From Gammaproteobacteria bacterium (GTDB lineage Bacteria > Pseudomonadota > Gammaproteobacteria > Arenicellales > JAOTYS01): a stretch of DNA of 18,270 nt. The position numbers and the translations under genes are program-made. Where the stretch lies: NCBI GenBank assembly GCA_029861795.1, contig JAOTYS010000038.1:1-18270 (forward strand), in the 5' to 3' direction. The notes below the pieces were generated by a model that made no database searches, was not told where the DNA came from, and worked only from the letters and a program-made list of their open reading frames with translations. This document shows, one piece after another, positions 7,275 through 14,470 of the stretch; positions within the stretch are counted from its first letter, which is position 1, and every line of letters begins with the position of its first letter.

Positions 7275-9638
7275 TCACTCTTTGGTCTTCAGCACAGCGA
7301 TTAAATCAAGATGATCCAACCGCCTGCGCACGATGAGGCCGGACAGTATCGCCGCAACGAGCACAACTGTCGCTGCAAAGGCGTAGGTCGTGGGCTCAAG
7401 CACAAGCGGCACCCGATACAAATCGGTTTGCAGGTTATTGGCAATATAGCCACACAATCCGCGCCCGATGACAAACCCCGTGGGAATGGCTATCAACGTC
7501 AACAACCCCAATTCACCTAGCATTATGTAAGAGATCTCGCCACGGGAGAACCCGAGCACGCGCAAGCTCGCGAGCTCTCGGCCTCGTTCTGCAACTGCGA
7601 TGCGCGCGCTGTTGTACACCACACCGAACGCCACTGTTCCCGCTAGCAAGGTATTGATGAAGGCAAACACCAACACAGTTTCGGCGAAGGTTTCATAAAA
7701 GCTCTTCACCGCATTCATGCGCACCACCGTTCCTGCGACCCGTGGCATTTTTTTGAGCTCGCGATAGATCTCGCTGTGGTATTGCGAATCGGCAGTGAGG
7801 TAAACCCCAGATATGGTTTCACCTTCGCGCATCAGACGATTGAGTGTACTGCGGTGCATGTATGCCGAGAGGCCAACGAATTCATTGACCAGCCCGGCGA
7901 CTGGCACTTGCAGTGTCGGTCGACTGCCCTCAAGCACCTCAACGGTTAGCAAATCTCCTGGTTGAACTTCAAGGATCTCAGCCAGACGATCGGTCAACAC
8001 GATGCCGTTTAGAGGCAAATCAAGTGGCTGCAACCGTGCATCGAGTACTCGTCTGAGTTCACCTTCGGCTTCCAACCCTTGAATGGCTGTGCGACGACTA
8101 CGGTGGCCGAATCGCAGTCGGGCGGGAACTAGACGATACACCTCTGCATCGTGGGCACCACCCAGGCTCAGTAGATCGTATACCGCGCGTTTGGAAGTCG
8201 GCTCGACAAAGCTGATGGTCATATCTTCGCGGCTCGCAAGTCCGTATTGCACGTCCATCATAAAATCTATCGCGTCTTCCTGAAACGAACCCAGCATCAT
8301 AATGGCACACGAAAATGCGATACCGATTACCGTGAGTGTCGATTTCATGGGTTGTCGCTCTATGTGGCGAGCAATCATACGGCTCGGTTGTGACAAAAAA
8401 CGCTTAAGTCCAACGCGCTCGACCAAAGTCTCACGATAGCGCGCCGGAGGTTCAGGTCGCATCGCCTCAGCAGGTGGGAGTTGCGCCGCCTTGCGCACGG
8501 CATGCAACGTGCCCACTGTCGCAGCTATCGCGCTAATCAGCGCCCCAGCAAGCGCAATCTCAGGTCCAATCTCATACATCAGAAAGGGAAAGCGATAAAA
8601 CTCGACATATATCTCGCTCATTCCCCGACCTAGCCAGGCTCCCGCAATCAATCCACCCACCACTCCCGCCGCAACGATAAGGAGTACTAGCTTTAGATAG
8701 TGGACGCCCACGCTTGTGTTGCTGTAACCAAACGCCTTAAGAGCCGCAATAATCTCACGCTGAGTGCCGATCAGGCGGCTCACCACTACGTTCAGCAGGA
8801 AAGCAGCCACACCAAGAAAGATCATCGGAAAGAGAGTCGCAAGAGTTTTCAACATGCGAAATTCTTCAGACAGATAATCGTGAGAAAGCTGATCTTCACG
8901 TCCGATCGCATCCAGGCCGCCGTAGGGTTTGAGTAGGTTATCAAGACGCTCAAGCACAACTTCGAGATTAGCGTCTGCTGAGAGGCTCAACACCACATCG
9001 TTAAATGCTCCGTCCATATCAAATGCCGTGCCTAGCGGTGTACGTGCCATCCACATCACGCCAAAGCGTTTGTCATCCGGAAACAACGCACCGGGGCCGA
9101 CCTGATAGATATACTCCGGTGAAAGTGCGAGTCCCACCACCCGCAATGTGCGTCCACGTCCGTTAATCACTGCGCTAATGCGATCACCCGGCCTGAGTCC
9201 GTGGGCACCGGCAAACGTATCACTCAAGACAACCTCGTCATCACGACCGGCATCGACCAATCGACCGCTCTTTATATAGAGTTGATTCAGCAGGGGCTGG
9301 CCCGCATCGGATATGGAGGTGAACTGTCCAACCACAGGCTCGTCAAAGCCTTCGACATCGATGTTCGCCATACCGACGACCCGAGTCTCTACTTGATCTA
9401 CACCTGGGATGGCCGCAATGCGGCTACGTAGTTCATCGGGTGCACGCTTCAACGACGCAAAAACATCGGCGAAGTGGTAATTGCGGTAGTAGGTAGATTG
9501 GGTAATGAGAAGTGAGTCCAACGTCGTCAGTGACATCACAAAGGTCGCAACACCACTGGTGATCACTAATGCAATGGCAAGGGCCTGGCCCTTCATCTGC
9601 CACAACTCTCGAAAGAGTTTCTTCTCTATTGCGCGCAT
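7275..9638 (-). CDS. ABC transporter permease with two FtsX domains (8 TM)
   Basis: This 787-residue inner-membrane protein is a tandem duplication of the MacB/FtsX permease unit. Each half has one leading helix (about residues 18-40 and 433-455), a large periplasmic domain, then three helices (266-288, 315-337, 361-383; and 654-676, 706-727, 750-771). FtsX coupling signatures read IGTQREIIAALKAFGYS near 290-306 and VAERGRELASLRVLGFS near 682-698. Such mechanotransmission permeases do not move cargo through the membrane but drive periplasmic conformational work, as in LolCDE and MacB. One polypeptide here can supply both half-permeases. The ATG is 3 bp after the ATPase stop, with GGTAGG as its probable ribosome site, so the two are tightly coupled. 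The substrate is unknown. Confidence 0.95.
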   Translation of the reverse strand: MRAIEKKLFRELWQMKGQALAIALVITSGVATFVMSLTTLDSLLITQSTYYRNYHFADVFASLKRAPDELRSRIAAIPGVDQVETRVVGMANIDVEGFDEPVVGQFTSISDAGQPLLNQLYIKSGRLVDAGRDDEVVLSDTFAGAHGLRPGDRISAVINGRGRTLRVVGLALSPEYIYQVGPGALFPDDKRFGVMWMARTPLGTAFDMDGAFNDVVLSLSADANLEVVLERLDNLLKPYGGLDAIGREDQLSHDYLSEEFRMLKTLATLFPMIFLGVAAFLLNVVVSRLIGTQREIIAALKAFGYSNTSVGVHYLKLVLLIVAAGVVGGLIAGAWLGRGMSEIYVEFYRFPFLMYEIGPEIALAGALISAIAATVGTLHAVRKAAQLPPAEAMRPEPPARYRETLVERVGLKRFLSQPSRMIARHIERQPMKSTLTVIGIAFSCAIMMLGSFQEDAIDFMMDVQYGLASREDMTISFVEPTSKRAVYDLLSLGGAHDAEVYRLVPARLRFGHRSRRTAIQGLEAEGELRRVLDARLQPLDLPLNGIVLTDRLAEILEVQPGDLLTVEVLEGSRPTLQVPVAGLVNEFVGLSAYMHRSTLNRLMREGETISGVYLTADSQYHSEIYRELKKMPRVAGTVVRMNAVKSFYETFAETVLVFAFINTLLAGTVAFGVVYNSARIAVAERGRELASLRVLGFSRGEISYIMLGELGLLTLIAIPTGFVIGRGLCGYIANNLQTDLYRVPLVLEPTTYAFAATVVLVAAILSGLIVRRRLDHLDLIAVLKTKE

Positions 9639-9641
9639 GGC

Positions 9642-10379
9642 CTACCAAGTCAACTCAGTGGGGGGTTTCTTTTTGGTATTGCGCTCAATGCGGGTAATGG
9701 CGCCATCTCCCAGAAACAGCACACGGTCCGCCATGTCCGCTATTGCCGCATTGTGCGTGATCAGGACAGTAGTGGTGCCAAGTTCACGATTGACCCGCTC
9801 CAGAGCTTCAAGCACCTTTATGCCGGTGGTCGAATCCAATGCCCCGGTGGGTTCATCGCAGAGCAACACCGCAGGTTGCTTGGCAATGGCGCGTGCAATG
9901 GCGACACGTTGCTGTTCACCACCTGACAACTGCGCGGGAAAGTGATCCAGTCGATCGCTTAAGTCCACCAATCCAAGCGCGGCATCGGGTTGCATCGGGT
10001 TCGTGGCGATTTCAGTAACGATCGCCACGTTCTCACGTGCAGTCAGACTGGGAATCAAGTTGTAGAACTGAAACACGAAACCCACATGCTCACGCCGATA
10101 CTGTGTCAGCTCTTTGTCGCCCGCTGTAGTCAGGTCGTGCCCACAATAAGACACGGCCCCAGAAGTAGCGGTATCAAGGCCACCTAGAATGTTAAGCAAA
10201 GTAGACTTGCCGCTACCAGACGCCCCTAACAATACGACTAGCTCACCGGAATATAGATCGAGATCCACCCCACGTAGCGCATGCACCTGCACCTGTCCCA
10301 TATCGTAGACTTTGGTTAGGCCACGGGTCTGAAAGACAATGCCGTCCGTAGAGGGGGCTTGCGCTGAGTCATTTCTCAT
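9642..10379 (-). CDS. ABC transporter ATP-binding protein (LolD/MacB-type)
   Basis: This 245-residue cytoplasmic ATPase powers the neighbouring FtsX permease. All nucleotide-binding motifs are intact: Walker [10 protein letters not shown] at 52-60, Q-loop Gln104 in [18 protein letters not shown], signature LSGGEQQ at 151-157, Walker [13 protein letters not shown] at 171-182 with catalytic Glu176, and switch His209. The [16 protein letters not shown] and DEPTGALDS wording is typical of the LolD/MacB (MJ0796-like) class. Its ATG has no clear Shine-Dalgarno sequence, but a small ORF on the same strand stops 8 bp before it, so translation may be coupled. It is the first firmly identified gene of the exporter operon; permease and adaptor follow. 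Confidence 0.96.
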   Translation of the reverse strand: MRNDSAQAPSTDGIVFQTRGLTKVYDMGQVQVHALRGVDLDLYSGELVVLLGASGSGKSTLLNILGGLDTATSGAVSYCGHDLTTAGDKELTQYRREHVGFVFQFYNLIPSLTARENVAIVTEIATNPMQPDAALGLVDLSDRLDHFPAQLSGGEQQRVAIARAIAKQPAVLLCDEPTGALDSTTGIKVLEALERVNRELGTTTVLITHNAAIADMADRVLFLGDGAITRIERNTKKKPPTELTW

Positions 10380-10387
10380 GGGCAGAG

Positions 10388-10573
10388 CTACACGGGTCTT
10401 GCTTGCCGCATCCGATATTTCTCCAGCGCCCCAAGATTTTCCTTGATCCTACGCAATGAAACGTTGACTGCCCTCTCATTCATCCACGCCACCATCGAAT
10501 TAGGCACAAATCTGACGAAATCACCGATCGCGGGGGCAAGATACATACTGCCAATTAGCGCCGACTCGAGCAT
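10388..10573 (-). CDS. Possible small protein upstream of the exporter operon
   Basis: This 61-residue ORF starts at ATG 10573 (an upstream TTG at 10579 is also in frame) and stops 8 bp before the ATPase start on the same strand. The N-terminal half is fairly hydrophobic ([18 protein letters not shown]) and the C-terminal half is basic ([22 protein letters not shown]), compatible with a small membrane-associated protein. I recognise no family. Its position, and the lack of a Shine-Dalgarno sequence for the ATPase, favour a leader or small subunit coupled to the exporter. Against it, no good ribosome site precedes it, and a plus-strand ORF (10443-10664) overlaps it. It may be spurious. Confidence 0.35.
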   Translation of the reverse strand: MLESALIGSMYLAPAIGDFVRFVPNSMVAWMNERAVNVSLRRIKENLGALEKYRMRQARPV

Positions 10574-10661
10574 TCGCAACGCACATGTTGCACTTCAAAA
10601 GAACGATTCGGTGGTGCACATAAATGGGGCCGCTTCAGTGAATGAGATGCAAGAGTCGGGT

Positions 10662-10667
10662 TAGAAT
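10662..10667 (+). promoter_or_regulatory. Candidate -10 element for the small plus-strand ORF
   Basis: TAGAAT matches five of six bases of the sigma-70 -10 consensus within GGGTTAGAATACT. It is 54 bases before the ATG of the small ORF at 10722. No good -35 hexamer is seen 16-18 bases upstream, so the assignment is weak. Confidence 0.25.
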
Positions 10668-10721
10668 ACTACATATACAGACGCGGCGGAGGCTTGGCAT
10701 CCATCCTTGGTTGACGGTGAT

Positions 10722-10925
10722 ATGACGTATTTAGGTTATTTGCTTTACCCTTTGACCGGGTTGATCGTGTGGCTTATGTGGCGCCAAGCTCGTGGAAAGA
10801 CTTTCGACGACCTGCTCGACAAAAGCGCGCAAAAACATAAGCAGGTTCACGAAGTATTCGCCGAACACCCTGATGGAGGATCTTGGAAGCGGTTTCAGCA
10901 GTGGATGAAAGAGCGCGATATCTAA
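10722..10925 (+). CDS. Small hypothetical membrane-anchored protein
   Basis: This 67-residue protein has an N-terminal hydrophobic segment (residues 2-19, YLGYLLYPLTGLIVWLMW) likely to span the inner membrane. A hydrophilic basic tail with probable helical character follows (ARGKTFDDLLDKSAQKHKQVHEVFAEH) and ends in WKRFQQWMKERDI. I recognise no family. ATG 10722 is chosen because the membrane helix begins directly after it and GGTGAT precedes it; a TTG at 10707 would add five residues. It stands alone between the exporter operon (opposite strand) and the lytic transglycosylase. The clean helix-plus-charged-tail layout and the -10-like box upstream support a real gene. Confidence 0.5.
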   Translation: MTYLGYLLYPLTGLIVWLMWRQARGKTFDDLLDKSAQKHKQVHEVFAEHPDGGSWKRFQQWMKERDI

Positions 10926-11229
10926 CAGGTGAATCCACCCGGCAGGGTCCGGGTCGCTCATTCTGATCGCGAGCTATAGGACCGACTCCCAATATCCTGA
11001 CCGCTAAGGATCACAAGACGTCACATTGATTTCGGCCAATGCCTGCTCACTCGGCCAGCGTGATTTATCACGGGAGGCAGGGGAGATTCGTAGAAGGCAC
11101 ACTAATGCGGCTAAATGTCAAGCAAACTTTAATCAATTCTCCAAAACCTTGTACCAAGGGCCAATAGATCGACTTACCGCTTAGCCTTATAAATGCCCCT
11201 TTCCAAAACAAAGAGTACCAGGGGGTGTC
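10926..11229. other. Intergenic gap of about 300 bp upstream of the lytic transglycosylase
   Basis: I see no convincing gene here. It contains the GC hairpin at 10937-10954, a near-perfect palindrome CGTGATTTATCACG at 11059-11072 (6-bp arms around TT, operator-like), a short inverted repeat CCTTG/CAAGG near 11147-11159, and TATAAA at 11188-11193 as a possible -10 box about 37 bp before the ATG at 11230. No -35 partner at proper spacing is evident. The right half is AT-richer, as expected for a promoter region of the downstream gene. Confidence 0.4.
10937..10954 (+). terminator. GC-rich hairpin after the small ORF, possible weak terminator
   Basis: ACCCGG (10937-10942) and CCGGGT (10949-10954) are perfect arms around the 6-base loop CAGGGT, beginning 12 bases after the small ORF's stop. 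No T-run follows, so intrinsic termination would be weak. Confidence 0.25.
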
Positions 11230-11856
11230 ATGCGCGTCGGCGGACTAATTGTACTAGTAGGGCTCATATGGCCCAGTGTATCGGTGACTGACCCGTTTCC
11301 TTCTCGAGAACCTGCGGCTGTTGATGGCTCATTGTCCGAGCGCCGGCCAACTCACATAAAAACTAACCAGATCGGATCTGAGTCGCTGAAGCACGTATAT
11401 GAGATGGTTGCGATGGCAGCACCACAAAGGTCTGCAAAAAAGCGACCGACAGTATCTAGCATCAAGAAACTGGCCGCAGAGATTGCCGGATCTCACGACA
11501 TGGATACTGACTTAGTAAAAGCGGTGATCCACGCAGAATCTTCGTTCAATCCGTCGGCTGTTTCCAGATGCGGTGCCACTGGACTGATGCAGCTCATGCC
11601 GTATACCGCCGAGCAATATGGTGTACGTGACGCCACAGACCCCAGCGAAAACATCCGCGGTGGGGTGCTGCATCTAAAGTATCTGCTTGGAGTGTTTGAC
11701 AACGACATATCCCTTGCCCTAGCGGCTTACAACGCGGGGGTGAGCACAGTACGGAAATATCAAGGGATACCGCCGTATCCGGAAACACAAGCATACGTCA
11801 AAAAGGTGTTGAAGCTACGTCGTAGTTACAACGGGACCATCGCACTTAATTCGTAG
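11230..11856 (+). CDS. Secreted SLT-domain lytic transglycosylase
   Basis: This 208-residue periplasmic enzyme should cleave peptidoglycan between MurNAc and GlcNAc to give 1,6-anhydro ends. A short N-terminal hydrophobic stretch (residues 4-19, GGLIVLVGLIWPSVSV) looks like a signal peptide or signal anchor; no lipobox cysteine is visible. A low-complexity linker runs to about 75, then the SLT domain at about 80-200. Catalytic Glu103 sits in VIHAESSFNPSAVS, with GATGLMQLMPYTAEQYGV (115-132), NIRGGVLHLKYLLGVF (141-156) and LALAAYNAGVSTVRKYQGIPPYPETQAYVKKV, all standard for family 1 lytic transglycosylases. GGGGG before the ATG is a plausible ribosome site. It is shorter than Slt70 or MltC and resembles small conjugation- or assembly-associated enzymes, though nothing nearby suggests a secretion system. 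Confidence 0.92.
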   Translation: MRVGGLIVLVGLIWPSVSVTDPFPSREPAAVDGSLSERRPTHIKTNQIGSESLKHVYEMVAMAAPQRSAKKRPTVSSIKKLAAEIAGSHDMDTDLVKAVIHAESSFNPSAVSRCGATGLMQLMPYTAEQYGVRDATDPSENIRGGVLHLKYLLGVFDNDISLALAAYNAGVSTVRKYQGIPPYPETQAYVKKVLKLRRSYNGTIALNS

Positions 11857-11867
11857 CTTCCGCAGCC

Positions 11868-11899
11868 TTGAGGAAAACCATAAGATCTAATATTACAAT
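11868..11899 (+). promoter_or_regulatory. Weak promoter candidate upstream of the SRPBCC gene
   Basis: TTGAGG (11868-11873) is followed by the AT-rich run TAATATTACAAT (11888-11899). Within that run TATTAC begins 17 bases and TACAAT 20 bases after the -35-like box. The run ends 29 bases before the SRPBCC ATG. Neither pairing is close to consensus, so it is offered only as the likeliest promoter position. Confidence 0.25.
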
Positions 11900-11928
11900 C
11901 CTGCACATTCAGAACTAGCGAGCTCATC

Positions 11929-12309
11929 ATGGCGATAAATCAGACAGTCACGATCAAGACCAGTCCGGAGAAGATCTACAACGCCTTAATGTCTGCAAAA
12001 GAATTTGGCAAAGTGACAGGAGCGCCAGCCGAAATTGCGCAAGCCGAGGGTGGCGCATTTTCATGCTTTGGGGGTCAGGTCGCTGGTCGTCACCTAGAGT
12101 TAATTCCAAACAAGCGGATCGTTCAGGCTTGGCGCGTCGGTGCATGGCCGGAAGGAACTTATTCAATCGTGAAATTCGAAATCAACGAATCGGGCCCTTC
12201 GACCACAGTCGACCTGGAGCACACGGGGTTTCCGGAAGGTGCGGCTGAACATCTCGAGAGCGGCTGGCACAAAATGTATTGGGAGCCGCTGAAGGCATAC
12301 CTTGAGTAA
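11929..12309 (+). CDS. SRPBCC / AHSA1-like domain protein
   Basis: This 126-residue protein consists of one START/Bet v 1-type fold. Recognisable elements are the N-terminal strand and helix (INQTVTIKTSPEKIYNALMSAKEFGKVTG), a central strand ending in NKRIVQAWRVGAWPEGTYSIVKFEI, the strand TTVDLEHTGFPEG, and the closing amphipathic helix ESGWHKMYWEPLKAYLE. These are characteristic of the Aha1 C-terminal-like (AHSA1) group. The fold makes a hydrophobic cavity for a small ligand, and most bacterial members have no known ligand. It is a stand-alone cytoplasmic protein with no catalytic motif visible. It converges with the PucR-type regulator gene and belongs by content to the small-enzyme island to its right. 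The ribosome site is weak (CGAG about 8 bases before the ATG). Confidence 0.85.
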   Translation: MAINQTVTIKTSPEKIYNALMSAKEFGKVTGAPAEIAQAEGGAFSCFGGQVAGRHLELIPNKRIVQAWRVGAWPEGTYSIVKFEINESGPSTTVDLEHTGFPEGAAEHLESGWHKMYWEPLKAYLE

Positions 12310-12310
12310 C

Positions 12311-12324
12311 GCGACGTTCGTCGC
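12311..12324. terminator. Small hairpin between convergent SRPBCC and PucR genes
   Basis: GCGACG (12311-12316) and CGTCGC (12319-12324) pair around two to four bases, one base after the SRPBCC stop. It lies between convergent genes, where a bidirectional terminator would be expected, but it has no T-run on either strand. I rate it a weak candidate. Confidence 0.25.
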
Positions 12325-12378
12325 ATGCCACTGAACAATGTGTTTCGGCCTTGCTGCCACAAGGTGAACATCGCCGAA

Positions 12379-13683
12379 TCACGGCGCGTCAACAGTTGAA
12401 CGACGCATGCAATCGGCTACGATGAGCAACTCAGTTAGTGTGTGATAAGACCTTGCGTCCAATCCCGTGATATCGAGGATTTTTTGAAATCTGGAATAGA
12501 TCGTATTGGGATGCACCGACAACTGCTCTGCAGCTTTCAGCACATTCATATTAGCGTTCGCGTAGGCCCGTATCGTCGCGACCAAAGAACCACCAGCCTT
12601 TTCATCGGCTACGAAGAACTCACTAGACCACACAGGCAATACTCGCTGAAATTCTTCGCCCGCCAAATGCAACATCAAGCGCCTCGTTGGAATCTCAGAA
12701 AATTGTACAACGCGATGAGTAACGTCGGCGAGTTCGAGCGCGAGCAGTGCCTCACTGTGGGCGGTCGGAACCTGCGATGTCGATGGCACGTCATTGCTGA
12801 CCCCGATAAGGGCGGCGTTGCCGACCATCGATAGGTCTGCCGATATTCGTTTGGCCAGCTCGGTATGCGGCGCGGTCCAGCCGGACGCGCGGCGAATATC
12901 GGAAAATATCGTGGTCACCTTATTGTCACGTACATCGATGAGACGACGCGCGGGTGATCCCTGCAAAATCTTGTCAATCGAATCGGCCAAGCGGCGCGCG
13001 CGCGCCGGATTCAGCATTTCGGCGGGATCTACAGGCTGTGCCAATACGACGCAGAACGACTGACGCCTATCGAGGAAACCCGCGTCGCGTAATATCTTCG
13101 CTACGCGACCGTCCGACTCGTCGTAGCCATCGAGCAAAATATTAAGCAACTCAGCACGATGGTCACCAGCGACATCAGCCAGTAAACGCGTTTGGGACAC
13201 ATAGGCGCTGGCGGCGATCGTACTGATCGCATCGGTGTATTCGATCGTGAAATCCGCAACCGCAGCGACAATTTGCTGGGCATCTTTAGCGGACGATACT
13301 GCTGCCAGTGTTGCCTCGCGCACCCAACGCGAAAAGATTTTATGACCACAGCGATAAGCGTGCAGTGTCGCCTCTAATGGGAAACGCTGCTCAGCACGCC
13401 GCCGGGCATGCTGGCGCACGAATTCGAAGTCCCCTACAGGCTCGCCGTCCAGCAAACGTAGTATTTCAATCGTATGTTGGGGACCGTGCTGGGCGAGCTC
13501 GGGCAGGATGTCCGGATTTCTGGACTCAGAGAATGCCGGTATCTCGGCGAGCACCGTTTCGCGCAACTCCGCGTTGATGGCGGTGGAATTATCCGTCAGA
13601 TACCTGACGGCCGCCGGCAGGAAGCGGCTGTCGCTAAGGCGCTGCAATGCCTCATTGAGAGCGTTGGTATGGTAGTCGGACAT
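12379..13683 (-). CDS. PucR/CdaR-type transcriptional regulator
   Basis: This 434-residue cytoplasmic DNA-binding protein ends in the PucR-type helix-turn-helix at about residues 375-425, where NMNVLKAAEQLSVHPNTIYSRFQKI is followed by TGLDARSYHTLTELLIV. The N-terminal 170 residues are helical and resemble the RsbRD-N-like sensor found in many PucR-like regulators (LEATLHAYRCGHKIFSRWVREA). The middle, about 200-340, fits the degenerate GGDEF-like domain of the CdaR group. No phosphoacceptor or metal motif is evident. ATG 13683 is chosen over a GTG at 13740, which would add 19 atypical residues; neither has a strong ribosome site. The gene diverges from the YCII gene across about 190 bp that holds a strong inverted repeat, so it may regulate that unit and itself. 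The signal is unknown; relatives sense purines, sugars or amino acids. Confidence 0.85.
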   Translation of the reverse strand: MSDYHTNALNEALQRLSDSRFLPAAVRYLTDNSTAINAELRETVLAEIPAFSESRNPDILPELAQHGPQHTIEILRLLDGEPVGDFEFVRQHARRRAEQRFPLEATLHAYRCGHKIFSRWVREATLAAVSSAKDAQQIVAAVADFTIEYTDAISTIAASAYVSQTRLLADVAGDHRAELLNILLDGYDESDGRVAKILRDAGFLDRRQSFCVVLAQPVDPAEMLNPARARRLADSIDKILQGSPARRLIDVRDNKVTTIFSDIRRASGWTAPHTELAKRISADLSMVGNAALIGVSNDVPSTSQVPTAHSEALLALELADVTHRVVQFSEIPTRRLMLHLAGEEFQRVLPVWSSEFFVADEKAGGSLVATIRAYANANMNVLKAAEQLSVHPNTIYSRFQKILDITGLDARSYHTLTELLIVADCMRRSTVDAP

Positions 13684-13810
13684 TGGGCCAAATGTGCAGT
13701 TTCCACATTTTACACTGGTTTTGATCAGTAATTTGCCCACTGTAACTGAGAATTGATAGTGATAGTCTCTAATTCGCTCGGCCTTGGCAACGTAAGGGCT
13801 CCGCGGTCAC

Positions 13811-13842
13811 CTGTAGGTCCCGTGAAAACGCCGGACCTACAG
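13811..13842 (+). repeat. Perfect 10-bp inverted repeat with GAAA-capped inner stem (operator, RNA hairpin or REP-like)
   Basis: CTGTAGGTCC (13811-13820) and GGACCTACAG (13833-13842) are perfectly complementary. The 12-base spacer itself contains CGT and ACG around GAAA, so as RNA it folds to a 10-bp stem, a two-base bulge, a 3-bp stem and a GNRA tetraloop. It ends 30 bases before the YCII ATG, in the divergent region facing the PucR gene. GTAG lies near the outer end of each arm, as in REP-type palindromes. No T-run follows, so it is not a standard terminator. Confidence 0.7.
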
Positions 13843-13872
13843 TCATTTCAACTCAATGACGGGAGATTCCAA

Positions 13873-14187
13873 ATGGCAAAATATCTGTTCGTGTATCACG
13901 GCGGCAGCAAACCTGAATCTCAGGAAGAAATAGCAAAAGTTATGGATGCTTGGGGCCAATGGTTTGGCTCGATGGGCAGTGCCGTCGTCGATGGTGGTAA
14001 TCCGGTAGGCATGTCATCAACGGTGCAAAGCGGTGGTTCTGTAGTCAGCAACGGGGGTGCCAATCCCGCCAGCGGCTATAGCTTAGTAGAAGCTTCGAGT
14101 CTCGATGACGCGCTGGGAAAAGCAAAAGGTTGTCCCATTCTTTCCGTAGGCGGATCAGTCGAAGTTGCCGAAGCAATAGATATGTAA
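13873..14187 (+). CDS. YCII-related (DGPF) domain protein
   Basis: This 104-residue cytoplasmic protein has the ferredoxin-like YCII fold. It shows the N-terminal strand MAKYLFVYHGG, the helix SQEEIAKVMDAWGQWFGSMG, VVDGGNPVG, and the hallmark C-terminal segment SGYSLVEASSLDDALGKAKGCPIL followed by GGSVEVAEAIDM. ATG 13873 is chosen because GGGAG lies 7 bases upstream and the domain starts exactly there; the frame is open further upstream but that part is unrelated. Members of this group are encoded beside ECF sigma factors in many bacteria, yet no sigma gene is present here and the neighbour is a PucR-type regulator. The biochemical role is unknown, with no obvious catalytic residue beyond the conserved Gly-Cys-Pro. 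A strong hairpin lies in its probable 5' leader. Confidence 0.88.
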   Translation: MAKYLFVYHGGSKPESQEEIAKVMDAWGQWFGSMGSAVVDGGNPVGMSSTVQSGGSVVSNGGANPASGYSLVEASSLDDALGKAKGCPILSVGGSVEVAEAIDM

Positions 14188-14470
14188 GGAGTGGTTCCAA
14201 GTCACGTGCAATTTCGAGTTACATGCACGGTTGGAGACGTATGCGAGTACTAAGGCTCTTTCTTTAGCGCTGCCATCGCAGTTTGCTGTTGTTGCGACCA
14301 AGCTGTGACCGATGTCCGACCAGTCGAGGCACTCGGACGGAATGAGCGCGTCGCAAGTTCCCTATTAGAGTGAGACTTGTTGGCGCGCTCTGCGCTACGG
14401 ATCCTCATGCCTCTGTCGCCGCTTGCATCGCGACACCTTACGAGCAAACGCGAATCAAAGGAGGATAAAC
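14188..14470 (+). other. Structured intergenic region between YCII and DUF899 genes
   Basis: I see no convincing gene in this 283-bp gap. Two perfect 6-bp inverted repeats are present: CGTGCA/TGCACG at 14205-14210 and 14224-14229, shortly after the YCII stop, and GTCCGA/TCGGAC at 14314-14319 and 14333-14338. CTAAGG/CTTTAG near 14239-14256 could form another small stem with one G-T pair. The first could end or trim the YCII transcript; none has a T-run. A clear Shine-Dalgarno sequence (AAAGGAGG) closes the region ahead of DUF899. No clear promoter is seen. Confidence 0.35.

Noticed and set aside
10443..10664. 73-residue plus-strand ORF overlapping the small minus-strand ORF
   Set aside because: No ribosome site, no recognisable family, and it runs through the probable promoter zone of the next gene. 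I prefer the minus-strand ORF, though weakly.
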